This document shows, piece by piece, positions 24,139 to 31,570 of a stretch of 45,826 bases of DNA. The stretch is from the NCBI GenBank assembly GCA_045661345.1, contig JAZRFM010000009.1:1-45826 (forward strand), read 5' to 3'. Below the pieces are notes generated by a model. The model did not search any database and was not told the origin of the DNA. It saw nothing but the letters and a program-made list of their open reading frames with translations. The DNA comes from RUG12461 sp045661345. GTDB taxonomy: Bacteria; Bacillota; Clostridia; Lachnospirales; Lachnospiraceae. Numbering within the stretch: position 1 is the stretch's first letter; the number at the start of each line of letters is the position of its first letter. Position numbers and translations under genes: made by a program.

Positions 24139-24165
24139 TTTAGCAGGTTGTGTCAACCTGCTAAA
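24139..24165. promoter_or_regulatory. Perfect palindrome between clpX and lon
   Basis: TTTAGCAGGTT and AACCTGCTAAA are perfect 11-nt arms around a 5-nt loop, between the clpX stop and lon start. On the minus strand no U-run follows, so it is a weak terminator candidate; it contains a TTGACA hexamer. The outer TTAGC/GCTAA recalls CIRCE, but the core differs from the CIRCE consensus. Could be a DNA operator or an mRNA hairpin. Confidence 0.5.
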
Positions 24166-24184
24166 CCGTGTCTTCTTCTTTTCC

Positions 24185-25462
24185 TCAGGCACTTTTCATT
24201 GCCTTCTGGGAAACTTCCCCGTAAACGATCTCCGCTTTTCCCTTCCCTTCGATCAGCTCCTTTGTGATCCGGCAGGCTTCTATCGTCTCATCCGACGGGA
24301 TCCTGTACATGAGATCCATCATCGCCTCTTCCATGATGGATCGTAAGCCTCTCGCGCCGGTCTCAAGCCGCATGGTCTTTTCGGCGATCTCCCGGATGGC
24401 TTCCTCTGAGAAGGTCAGCTCCACACCGTCCAGCTCAAAGAGCTTCGTATACTGTTTGATCAGCGAATTCTTCGGTTCCTTCAAAATCCGGATCATCGCC
24501 TCCGTATCAAGGTTGTCCAGGGAAACGACAATGGGCACACGTCCGACAAATTCCGGGATCAAACCAAACTTCATCAAATCCTGCGGTACGGCTTTTTTAA
24601 ACATCTCCCCTACATTCGTGTCCTGCTTTTCCTTGATCTCGGCACCGAATCCGATGGAGCTCTGGTCAATCCGGCTCTCGATGATCTTATCAAGTCCGTC
24701 AAATGCACCGCCACAGATAAACAGAATATTCGTCGTATCGATCTGGATCAGCTCCTGCTGGGGATGTTTTCTGCCGCCCTGGGGCGGTACGGAGGCCACT
24801 GTTCCCTCCAGAATCTTGAGCAGTGCCTGTTGTACACCCTCCCCGGAAACATCCCGCGTAATAGAGACGTTTTCCGTCTTTTTGGTGATCTTATCAATCT
24901 CATCGATATAAATGATGCCGCACTGTGCGCGATCCACATCATAATCCGCTGCCTGAATCAGCTTCAGGAGAATGTTTTCCACATCCTCCCCCACATAACC
25001 GGCCTCGGTCAGGGTCGTCGCATCCGCGATGGCAAACGGCACATTCAGCACTCTCGCCAGGGTCTGCGCCAGCAGGGTCTTTCCGGAGCCGGTCGGCCCC
25101 AGCATCAGGATATTGCTCTTTTGCAGCTCCACATCCATGGATTCCTGATCCGCCGTGATCCGTTTGTAATGATTGTAAACAGCAACGGACAGCACCTTCT
25201 TGGCATCCTCCTGACCGATCACATAATCGTCCAGAAACGCCTTCATCTCTTCCGGTTTGATCAGATTGATCTCCAGCGTGCCCTTTTCTCCCGCGGGTTC
25301 CTCTTCCTCCAGCTCCTCTTCAATGATCTCTGCGCAGATGTCCACGCACTCATCGCAGATATAAGCTCCGTTTGGTCCCGCAATCAGCTTCTTCACCTCA
25401 TCCTGGTTCTTTCCGCAAAAAGAACACCGGATTTTTTCATCGATGGTATTTCGTCCTGCCAT
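24185..25462 (-). CDS. clpX: ATP-dependent Clp protease ATPase subunit ClpX
   Basis: A 425-residue unfoldase. An N-terminal zinc-binding domain (CSFCGK...CDECV) is followed by an AAA+ module with Walker A GPTGSGKT and Walker B IIYIDEIDK. The ClpP-docking loop reads SIGFGAE. The sensor 2 region is TGARGLRSI. It recruits substrates and feeds them to ClpP, encoded 12 nt upstream on the same strand. An AAAGGA ribosome site precedes ATG 25462. Confidence 0.97.
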   Translation of the reverse strand: MAGRNTIDEKIRCSFCGKNQDEVKKLIAGPNGAYICDECVDICAEIIEEELEEEEPAGEKGTLEINLIKPEEMKAFLDDYVIGQEDAKKVLSVAVYNHYKRITADQESMDVELQKSNILMLGPTGSGKTLLAQTLARVLNVPFAIADATTLTEAGYVGEDVENILLKLIQAADYDVDRAQCGIIYIDEIDKITKKTENVSITRDVSGEGVQQALLKILEGTVASVPPQGGRKHPQQELIQIDTTNILFICGGAFDGLDKIIESRIDQSSIGFGAEIKEKQDTNVGEMFKKAVPQDLMKFGLIPEFVGRVPIVVSLDNLDTEAMIRILKEPKNSLIKQYTKLFELDGVELTFSEEAIREIAEKTMRLETGARGLRSIMEEAMMDLMYRIPSDETIEACRITKELIEGKGKAEIVYGEVSQKAMKSA

Positions 25463-25474
25463 GATCTTATCCTT

Positions 25475-26083
25475 TTATTTGTCTTCTTTCTTTTCTTCTG
25501 ATTTGTTCTTCTCGATAATGCTGTCGATCAGCCCATAATCCAGCGCTTCTTTTGCATCCATCCAGTGATCGCGCTCGGTATCCTCCGCCACCTGCTCCAC
25601 CGGCTTTCCGGTATTCGCTGCAAGCATCTCATTCAGCTTCTTTTTTGTCTTTAAAATGTTCTCCGCCGCGATCTGGATCTCGGTCGCCTGCCCCTTTGCG
25701 CCGCCGCTGGGCTGGTGGATCATCACCTCGGCATTCGGGAGTGCGAACCGCTTCCCCTTTGCACCGCCGGCCAGAAGAAATGCACCCATACTGGCTGCCA
25801 TGCCTACACAGATCGTGGAAACATCACACTTGATGTACTGCATGGTGTCATAAATGGCAAGTCCGCTCTGGACCTCTCCACCGGGGGAATTGATATAAAG
25901 ATGAATATCCTTTCCGGGATCCTCTGACTCCAGGAAAAGAAGCTGTGCCACGACAAGACTCCCCGTCGTCGCGTTTACCTCCTCCCCAAGGAAAATGATA
26001 CGATCCTTGAGAAGACGTGAAAAAATGTCGTAGGAGCGTTCTCCTCTGCTGGTCTGTTCAATGACATAAGGGACTAAACTCAT
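25475..26083 (-). CDS. clpP: ATP-dependent Clp protease proteolytic subunit ClpP
   Basis: A 202-residue serine protease forming the ClpP barrel. The catalytic triad is visible: Ser in GMAASMGAFL, His in MIHQPSGG, Asp in TERDHWM. The N-terminal VIEQTSRGERSYDIFSRLLK matches. The ribosome site GGAGGAG overlaps the tig stop region and the ATG is 3 nt after the tig stop, so the two are translationally coupled. Confidence 0.97.
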   Translation of the reverse strand: MSLVPYVIEQTSRGERSYDIFSRLLKDRIIFLGEEVNATTGSLVVAQLLFLESEDPGKDIHLYINSPGGEVQSGLAIYDTMQYIKCDVSTICVGMAASMGAFLLAGGAKGKRFALPNAEVMIHQPSGGAKGQATEIQIAAENILKTKKKLNEMLAANTGKPVEQVAEDTERDHWMDAKEALDYGLIDSIIEKNKSEEKKEDK

Positions 26084-26086
26084 TTT

Positions 26087-27436
26087 TTACTCCTCCCCCG
26101 CTTTCTCATCGGCCGCCTCGTCCTCTTTCTTTTGAGAGGTCTTCTTGGCCGCGGTTTCCTTTGCGTTGTCCAGTATCACATCTATGGCTTTCTCGATGCC
26201 GAGCTCGCGCTTTAAGTTGTCCGTCTCGTCCTCGCCGTACATCTTTTTGATCTCGTCAAACTCCATCTTGTAGCCTTCAGCCATCTCGCGAATCTTTGCG
26301 TCCATCTCCTCTTCGGAGATCTCAATCCCTTCATCCTTCACGATCTGCTCCAGTACGAGACTGCTCTTGATCCGATTCTCCGCCTCTTCACGCATCTGAT
26401 CACGCATCATGTCAGCTGTCTGACCCGTAAACTGCATATACTGCTGCATGTTCAGCCCCTGCATCTGCATCCGGGAAGAGAACTCTCTCAGCATGGAATC
26501 AATCTGTGTCTCGATCATCGCATCGGGAATATCCATTTCGGAGGCTTCGATGATCTTTTCAATCGCCTCGTCCTCTTTCTTTCGTTTTGCCTCATCCTCT
26601 TTGTTTTTGGTCAGATTCTTTCTGACCTCTTCTTTATATTCCGCAAGGGTATCAAATTCGGAAACATCCTGCGCAAACTCATCGTTCAGCTCCGGCAGTT
26701 CCTTATAGCGCACCTCATGGATCTTCACCTTGAAGACCACGGGCTTCCCTGCCAGCTCCTCCGCATGATAATCCTCCGGGAAGGTCACATTCACTTCCGT
26801 CTCATCGCCGGTTTTTTTGCCGATCAGCTGCTCTTCAAAGCCCGGTATGAAGCTTCCGGATCCGATCTCAAGAGGATGCTTCTCCCCTTTTCCGCCCTCA
26901 AAAGGCTTGTCATCCAGAAAACCTTCAAAATCGATCACCGCGGTATCGCCGTTTTCGATAACACGGTTCTCATCCGTGATGGAGCGGGCATTACGGTTTC
27001 TCTCCTGTTCCACTGCTTCGTCCACTTCGGCGTCACTGACCGTCGTGTCCACCTTTGTCACGGTGACTCCCTTGTACGTCCCGAGCTTCACCTCCGGGCG
27101 CTTTGCCGCCTCCGCCGTATAGATGAAGGGTTTTCCCTTCTCGATCTGTACTACCTCGATGGACGGGCGGGAAACGATCTCCTCGCCGCAGTCATCCAGC
27201 GCATCCGAATAGGAGTCCCCGATGAGGATATCCGAAGCTTCCTCATAAAACACCTCCGGTCCGTACATCTTCTCAATGATATTCTGCGGTACCTTTCCTT
27301 TCCGGAAGCCGCGAATGGAGATTTTTCCTTTCTGTTTGTGGTATGCTTTTTTGATGGCTTCTTCCACCTTGTCAGCCGAAACCTCGATGGTCAGCTTTAC
27401 CATGTTCTTTTCCAGATTTTCTACCTGTACACTCAT
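26087..27436 (-). CDS. tig: Trigger factor
   Basis: A 449-residue ribosome-bound chaperone and prolyl isomerase. The ribosome-binding signature GFRKGKVP is near residue 45, the FKBP-like domain follows (GDTAVIDFEGF, GSGSFIPGFEEQL), and the helical C terminus is Glu/Lys-rich. The ATG at 27436 (MSVQVENLEKN) is the family start. The frame stays open 27 codons upstream to the transcription start with a CPFCGKR segment, which is probably untranslated leader. First gene of the tig-clpP-clpX-lon-engB-metF unit, driven by the promoter at 27524. Confidence 0.95.
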   Translation of the reverse strand: MSVQVENLEKNMVKLTIEVSADKVEEAIKKAYHKQKGKISIRGFRKGKVPQNIIEKMYGPEVFYEEASDILIGDSYSDALDDCGEEIVSRPSIEVVQIEKGKPFIYTAEAAKRPEVKLGTYKGVTVTKVDTTVSDAEVDEAVEQERNRNARSITDENRVIENGDTAVIDFEGFLDDKPFEGGKGEKHPLEIGSGSFIPGFEEQLIGKKTGDETEVNVTFPEDYHAEELAGKPVVFKVKIHEVRYKELPELNDEFAQDVSEFDTLAEYKEEVRKNLTKNKEDEAKRKKEDEAIEKIIEASEMDIPDAMIETQIDSMLREFSSRMQMQGLNMQQYMQFTGQTADMMRDQMREEAENRIKSSLVLEQIVKDEGIEISEEEMDAKIREMAEGYKMEFDEIKKMYGEDETDNLKRELGIEKAIDVILDNAKETAAKKTSQKKEDEAADEKAGEE

Positions 27437-27523
27437 TCCTGTTCCGAACCCTTTCTTCTTGTTCCTGTCGTCAATTCTTTTTCCGCAAAAAGGGCATAAC
27501 AACCCCTTTACAGTCATTTTTGC

Positions 27524-27551
27524 ATTATAGCACAGTTTATCCCGTTTGCAA
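27524..27551 (-). promoter_or_regulatory. Promoter of the tig operon
   Basis: On the minus strand TTGCAA (27546-27551), a 16-nt spacer ending TGC, and consensus TATAAT (27524-27529), an extended -10. The predicted leader is about 80 nt. Confidence 0.8.
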
Positions 27552-27559
27552 AGGATATT

Positions 27560-28012
27560 TTATCCTTCGCTCATTCGGCTGTTATGGTAGCGGACATCCT
27601 CTGTCACCTCGCGGCCGAACCAGGAGGGAGCCTTGAAATGATCTGCTTCCTCCAGGCTCTGAAATTCCACCTCCGCCATGATAAGCGGCTCCTCCCCTTC
27701 GATCCTGATATCGAAAAAACGGTCCAGTTCGATGGTATGGGAGAGATAGGGGATGCGATATCTTGTTTTGGCGATGATCCTGCCGTCCGCTTTTTTGATC
27801 AGGTGCTCATAGGCTTCCCTGGTAAGGGGAAGGTTCTCTTCCTCCCGCGCAAGAAGCCCTTTCCCTTTATAGGTCAGGGTGTACCGGTCTCCCTCCTTTC
27901 GCACCCGAACCACCGGATCTGTACAAAGGTACCCCTGTTCAATTCTCTCATGGGGAAAGGACTCCAGCTCTGCCGGCAGCTCCCGGATCAGAAATTTGCG
28001 TTCTATTTCCAT
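27560..28012 (-). CDS. CYTH domain protein
   Basis: A 150-residue CYTH protein, the tunnel-fold group that acts on triphosphates such as inorganic tripolyphosphate or thiamine triphosphate. The signature EIERKFLI opens the protein; alternating charged strands follow (VRVRKEGDRYTLTYKGKG, ELDRFF, AEVEF). The ATG at 28012 fits the family start and has AAAGGAG 11 nt upstream; the longer frame reads into the structured element and is not plausible. It is divergent from the DJ-1 gene, with the cloverleaf element between them. Catalytic residues look complete; substrate not known. Confidence 0.88.
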   Translation of the reverse strand: MEIERKFLIRELPAELESFPHERIEQGYLCTDPVVRVRKEGDRYTLTYKGKGLLAREEENLPLTREAYEHLIKKADGRIIAKTRYRIPYLSHTIELDRFFDIRIEGEEPLIMAEVEFQSLEEADHFKAPSWFGREVTEDVRYHNSRMSEG

Positions 28013-28072
28013 CGGACGTTGTTCTCCTTTCATGGGATATGGTATGATGGATGATGGACGGGACGAAGTACG

Positions 28073-28204
28073 GGGGTCAAAATCACATGCCGCAAAGCGG
28101 CATTGTGACCTTTGCGTGGAAAGGCGTCTTGACACGCCAGCGTGTCAGAACGCCTCTTCACGCAAGGTGCTCATGCGGTTTCACCGCATGGCACTTTTGA
28201 CCCC
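28073..28204. repeat. Cloverleaf-forming palindromic element
   Basis: A 132-nt sequence that can fold into a closing stem and three arms. The closing stem is GGGGTCAAAA (28073-28082) with TTTTGACCCC (28195-28204), perfect. Arm 1 pairs 28083-28093 with 28097-28108 (one bulge). Arm 2 pairs 28112-28118 with 28159-28165, then 28122-28127 with 28150-28155, then 28130-28136 with 28141-28147. Arm 3 pairs 28167-28170 with 28191-28194 and 28172-28178 with 28184-28190. Every base block is used. It resembles a miniature inverted-repeat or REP-like element; no ORF lies inside. It separates the CYTH and DJ-1 genes. Confidence 0.8.
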
Positions 28205-28254
28205 GCCCCCCGAAATCACGCAATGATAACGACCAAAAAGGAGGTACCACTGCC

Positions 28255-28803
28255 ATGAAAAAAATCGGGATTCTGCTGGCGGACGGCTGTGAGGAAATCG
28301 AAGCTCTCGCCGTTGTCGATGTGATGCGCCGCGCCAAACTGGAGATCCAAATGATCTCTGTCACCGGCGAGCTGACGATCCATGGCTCCAGAAAAATCCG
28401 GTTCCTCGCGGAACAGCTTTTTGAAGAGACGGATTTTGACCTGCTGGACGGAGTCGTACTGCCCGGGGGAATGCCGGGTACCAATCAGCTGAAGGAGCAC
28501 GCCGGTGTCAATCAGGTGATAAAAAAATTCGCAGCGGAGCAAAAGCTTGTCGCTGCGATCTGTGCTGCGCCGTCCATACTCGGCGCTGCAGGTCTCTTGG
28601 AGGGAAAAGAAGCCACCTGTCATCCCGGCTTTGAATCCGCGCTGACCGGTGCCGAGGTTGTCACCGGTGTCACCGTCGTACAATCCGGCAACATCATTAC
28701 CAGCCGCGGCATGGGCACCGCAATAGATTTTGCACTCGCCATCGTCCGCTATCTTTCGGATGAAGCGACTGTCTATGAAGTCAAAAAACATCTCGTCTAT
28801 TGA
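28255..28803 (+). CDS. DJ-1/PfpI family protein
   Basis: A 182-residue DJ-1 superfamily protein, YajL/ThiJ-like. The opening KKIGILLADGCEEIEA and the nucleophile elbow VAAICAAPSILG (reactive Cys near residue 103) are typical, as is GCEEIEA carrying the conserved Glu. Members act as glyoxalases, chaperones or deglycases; which applies here cannot be told. GGAGG precedes ATG 28255. It is transcribed alone and converges on the 77-residue gene; a hairpin lies at its 3' end. Confidence 0.9.
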   Translation: MKKIGILLADGCEEIEALAVVDVMRRAKLEIQMISVTGELTIHGSRKIRFLAEQLFEETDFDLLDGVVLPGGMPGTNQLKEHAGVNQVIKKFAAEQKLVAAICAAPSILGAAGLLEGKEATCHPGFESALTGAEVVTGVTVVQSGNIITSRGMGTAIDFALAIVRYLSDEATVYEVKKHLVY

Positions 28804-28811
28804 GCGGTGCT

Positions 28812-28834
28812 CGCTCCCGTCATCTTCGGGAGCG
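28812..28834. terminator. Hairpin between convergent genes
   Basis: CGCTCCCG (28812-28819) pairs with CGGGAGCG (28827-28834), 7-nt loop, between the DJ-1 stop and the end of the opposing 77-residue gene. No T-run follows, so termination would be weak or Rho-dependent. Confidence 0.4.
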
Positions 28835-29053
28835 TTCCAGCTCGTATTTCGCGCGGGTCGACACGGCATTTTTCAGCTTTTGAAAACGCTCGTCTGTCGG
28901 CCCGTCCGGAATCACGAGATCCAGGGAAGCCGCCATGTCATCAATCAGACGATCCGTCACCTCCAGATCCTGGTGTTTCAACAGCTCGTTTTTTTCTTCT
29001 GCACTATCCGCCTCCAAAAAACGAAGCAGTATGGGATTAATCTGTTCTTCCAT
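28820..29053 (-). CDS. Small helical protein, 77 aa
   Basis: A 77-residue, charged, all-helical protein (MEEQINPILLRFLEADSAEE at the N terminus; KYELERSRR at the C terminus). No family recognised, no membrane segment, no cysteine. AAGGA lies 11 nt before the ATG. It is the last gene after the EEP gene (20-nt gap) and converges on the DJ-1 gene; its final codons form part of the hairpin at 28812. Confidence 0.7.
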   Translation of the reverse strand: MEEQINPILLRFLEADSAEEKNELLKHQDLEVTDRLIDDMAASLDLVIPDGPTDERFQKLKNAVSTRAKYELERSRR

Positions 29054-29073
29054 AAAAATGTCTGTCCTTTTCC

Positions 29074-30171
29074 TTATTCCGCAAGCTCCACCTGTATCAT
29101 AACCGGATTGTGATCCGCCGTAACAAATCCTGTATCTACGGTTTGTACATCCAGAAGCTTGACATTCGGGGAAACAATGAATCCGTCGATCATATAGTAT
29201 TGGAAATGCTCGTGATCCGCTCCCGCATAAGGCTGATCCAGAGACCGGCAGGAGGGGATCCGGTTATCCATCACAAATGTCCAGTCGTCCGGAAAAGCAC
29301 TCTCATCAATCAGACCAGGCTGCCATCTGTCGGGATACACCGGGTAGGCAGATATGTCCACCCCTGAAAAAGTCTGATTGAAATCACCGCCTGCGATCAC
29401 ATAATTGCCTTTTTCGTATTCCTCTGTCAATACCCTCAGCAGCTCGGCCGTCTGGGCTGCTTTCCCTTCTCCGGAATCATACGCTTCCAGATGGAGATTG
29501 ATCAGGGCAAGCTCATGATCCGACCCCTCAATCGGAAGATGGGTTACCAGCAGACACCGTTTCAGGTTTCCGAGGCGTTCAATCCCCTTGAACGGGCACG
29601 GGAGCTGGATCCGCTCCGCATCACCTATTTCGTATCTGCTCAGTGACAGGATGCCGGCATTGACCTCTCCAATGGGCGGTATCGGATAGGGAACGAACAA
29701 TACACGGAAATTGTATGCAAAAGCACTTTCATATTCCGGAAAGGTCATATCCAGATAGGCCACTTCATTGATATGATTACTGCGGGTCGCGTCCTCATCG
29801 ACTTCCTGAAAAAACGCGAAATCCGGATCAATGGCTGCCGTCGTGGCGGCGATCCTCTCCATGTTGCTGTAGACACGCTCGGAAGTGGCCGTTTTGACAC
29901 TCTTGCCGCCGTCCATAAAGAAATCTGCATTGTCGCCCAAAGCGCCGTATCCGATATTGTATGTCATCAGCGTAAGCGGGGTATTGAGGGGCACCTTCTC
30001 CTCCACCACCTTATCCACACCGATGCGCTCTACCGCATTCGGCCGGTATTCCGTCACAAACAGGATGACGATCAGCACCACAAAGATCCCTACACAGGCA
30101 AGGGCGATATTCAGACACCAGAGCAGAATCCTTTGCCAGATCTTTCTTTTTTTCTTTGCTTTTTTATTCAT
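29074..30171 (-). CDS. Membrane-anchored EEP-family hydrolase
   Basis: A 365-residue endonuclease/exonuclease/phosphatase-family protein. A basic N terminus (NKKAKKKRKIWQR) precedes one membrane helix (about residues 15-40), so the catalytic domain is likely outside the cell. DNase I-like motifs are TLMTYNIGYG, FFQEVDED, LINLHLEAYDSG, IAGGDFNQTF and the C-terminal TADHNPVM. It could act as a phosphodiesterase, nuclease or lipid phosphatase; the sequence does not decide. It follows the lipoprotein gene by 46 nt. GGAGGA precedes ATG 30171. Confidence 0.88.
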   Translation of the reverse strand: MNKKAKKKRKIWQRILLWCLNIALACVGIFVVLIVILFVTEYRPNAVERIGVDKVVEEKVPLNTPLTLMTYNIGYGALGDNADFFMDGGKSVKTATSERVYSNMERIAATTAAIDPDFAFFQEVDEDATRSNHINEVAYLDMTFPEYESAFAYNFRVLFVPYPIPPIGEVNAGILSLSRYEIGDAERIQLPCPFKGIERLGNLKRCLLVTHLPIEGSDHELALINLHLEAYDSGEGKAAQTAELLRVLTEEYEKGNYVIAGGDFNQTFSGVDISAYPVYPDRWQPGLIDESAFPDDWTFVMDNRIPSCRSLDQPYAGADHEHFQYYMIDGFIVSPNVKLLDVQTVDTGFVTADHNPVMIQVELAE

Positions 30172-30217
30172 ACATCCTCCATCGGCGCTTCGACGGGAAA
30201 CGCCCTGTATACCATGA

Positions 30218-31216
30218 TCATTTCGTTACCAGATCCGCCGCCGCGAAGAACTCGGTCAGATTCTTGTTCATTGCCATTACGTCCTGATCCCCTTCTGCCG
30301 TCTGTTCGAAATAGGGATTCAGCCAATCCGGAAATCCCATCTCCACCACGCTTCCGTCCTTATTCACACCGGAACGTTCCGTGGGAGAAACCGTAGCCGT
30401 CAGATCTCCGTAGTAGGTCGTTACGCGGTAGGTTGTCTGATTGGCGCCTGTCACCAGAAGATACAGATAGATCGTGTCGCAGGAAAGGGTATTGGCATCA
30501 TCCCCGCGCAGCTCATAGAGATAGCTGATGGTATCATCCTCGTCGTTTTCCGCCACGGAAGCGGAAAGCTCGGTCCCGCTGGGAAGCGTATAGGAAGCAT
30601 CATAAAGAGAAGAATACTCCATCCCCGCCGCATGATCATCTCCCGCCTTCTCCGGGAGCTTGATGGAACGGACGATATAATCGTAATCATTCTGGAAAGC
30701 ATCGTAATCTCCGTCAACGATGGTCTTTCGGATCACCAGGCATCCCTTGCCGCCGATGGGAATCGCAATTCCCGTTTCATCGTAGGTCACATCATCCACG
30801 GTATAGGTATAAGTACCGGTTTTTGCTTCCTTCACATCCTGAAAGCCCGTGGTCTTCCACTGATCCGCCGGATAGCCCACGATGGCGCTGCCGCTCTCCA
30901 GTGTCTGATCCACGAGGTCGTGGTTCTTCGTAGGCTCCTCCGCCTCCGTATAAGTAAAAGTAAAGGCGACATCCGTACCTGCTTCGTCCGTTGCGACAGC
31001 CACAAGGCGTCCTTCCTGATTCTCCTCCGCCTTCCAGTCGGACGGCACCTCAAAGGTCACCTCGCCCAACACCATCCTGCTCGTGCCGTTTTTATAGGCG
31101 TCCATCTGTGCCTTCTGTTCCGTCGCACCGATGGCGGCATTCTGCGCTCCGCATGCGGTCAGGCAGACACTCATCATCAGCGCTGCTGTCCACGCAAGGA
31201 GTCCCCTTTTTTTCAT
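30218..31216 (-). CDS. Predicted lipoprotein of unknown function
   Basis: A 332-residue secreted lipoprotein: signal peptide MKKRGLLAWTAALMMSVCLT followed by a lipobox with acceptor Cys in LTACGAQ (residue 22). After that come a beta-rich region resembling PsbP/MOG1-like solute domains (LGEVTFEVPSDWKAEEN, residues ~50-65) and an acidic, Tyr-rich second half. I cannot name the family with confidence. GAGAGGA precedes ATG 31216, and a promoter (TTCAAA, 17 nt, TATAAT) lies at 31251-31279. First gene of a three-gene unit with the EEP hydrolase and the 77-residue protein. Confidence 0.8.
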   Translation of the reverse strand: MKKRGLLAWTAALMMSVCLTACGAQNAAIGATEQKAQMDAYKNGTSRMVLGEVTFEVPSDWKAEENQEGRLVAVATDEAGTDVAFTFTYTEAEEPTKNHDLVDQTLESGSAIVGYPADQWKTTGFQDVKEAKTGTYTYTVDDVTYDETGIAIPIGGKGCLVIRKTIVDGDYDAFQNDYDYIVRSIKLPEKAGDDHAAGMEYSSLYDASYTLPSGTELSASVAENDEDDTISYLYELRGDDANTLSCDTIYLYLLVTGANQTTYRVTTYYGDLTATVSPTERSGVNKDGSVVEMGFPDWLNPYFEQTAEGDQDVMAMNKNLTEFFAAADLVTK

Positions 31217-31250
31217 AATACAGTTATCCTCTCGTTCCTATGATTTTTTT

Positions 31251-31279
31251 ATTATACTATACTCCTTTTACTTTTTGAA
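31251..31279 (-). promoter_or_regulatory. Promoter of the lipoprotein operon
   Basis: On the minus strand TTCAAA (31274-31279) and TATAAT (31251-31256) with a 17-nt spacer, 35 nt before the start codon, in AT-rich DNA. Confidence 0.65.
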
Positions 31280-31301
31280 TAGTGAAATGGGCGTTAGAAA
31301 C

Positions 31302-31365
31302 TTTTCACTGCGGAGCCTCGCTCTTGCTGCGGGACTATGGCACCATAGCTTTGACCGGGTGAAAA
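31302..31365. other. Imperfect stem-loop upstream of tRNA-Leu
   Basis: TTTTCAC (31302-31308) can pair with GTGAAAA (31359-31365), enclosing a second hairpin CTATG-GCAC-CATAG (31335-31348). It lies between the lipoprotein promoter and the tRNA-Leu promoter, in a stretch with no gene. No function assigned. Confidence 0.3.
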
Positions 31366-31369
31366 ATCA

Positions 31370-31399
31370 TTGACGATTTATCCAGCCAAGTGCTAGAAT
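31370..31399 (+). promoter_or_regulatory. Promoter of tRNA-Leu
   Basis: TTGACG (31370-31375) and TAGAAT (31394-31399) with an 18-nt spacer, 29 nt before the tRNA. Confidence 0.65.
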
Positions 31400-31428
31400 T
31401 ACATCATGTGTGCCTGTGGCATACATAC

Positions 31429-31510
31429 GCGGGCGTGGTGAAATTGGCAGACACGCAAGATTTAGGTTCTTGTGCCTTTTGGTGTGCAGGTTCAAGTCCT
31501 GTCGCCCGCA
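31429..31510 (+). tRNA. tRNA-Leu (TAG)
   Basis: An 82-nt tRNA with acceptor stem GCGGGCG/CGCCCGC, anticodon loop TTTAGGT giving TAG, a long variable arm typical of Leu, and GTTCAAGTC in the T arm. Discriminator is A; CCA is not encoded. No clear terminator lies between it and the adenylating-enzyme gene 60 nt downstream. Confidence 0.95.
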
Positions 31511-31570
31511 TTCCTGTTTTCTTTTCAAAAGATCGATCGTACAGAAATCATACGGAGGTCAACCATCAAT

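Noticed and set aside
24139..24165. CIRCE operator or standard terminator
   Set aside because: Core bases do not match CIRCE, and no U-run follows on the transcribed strand.
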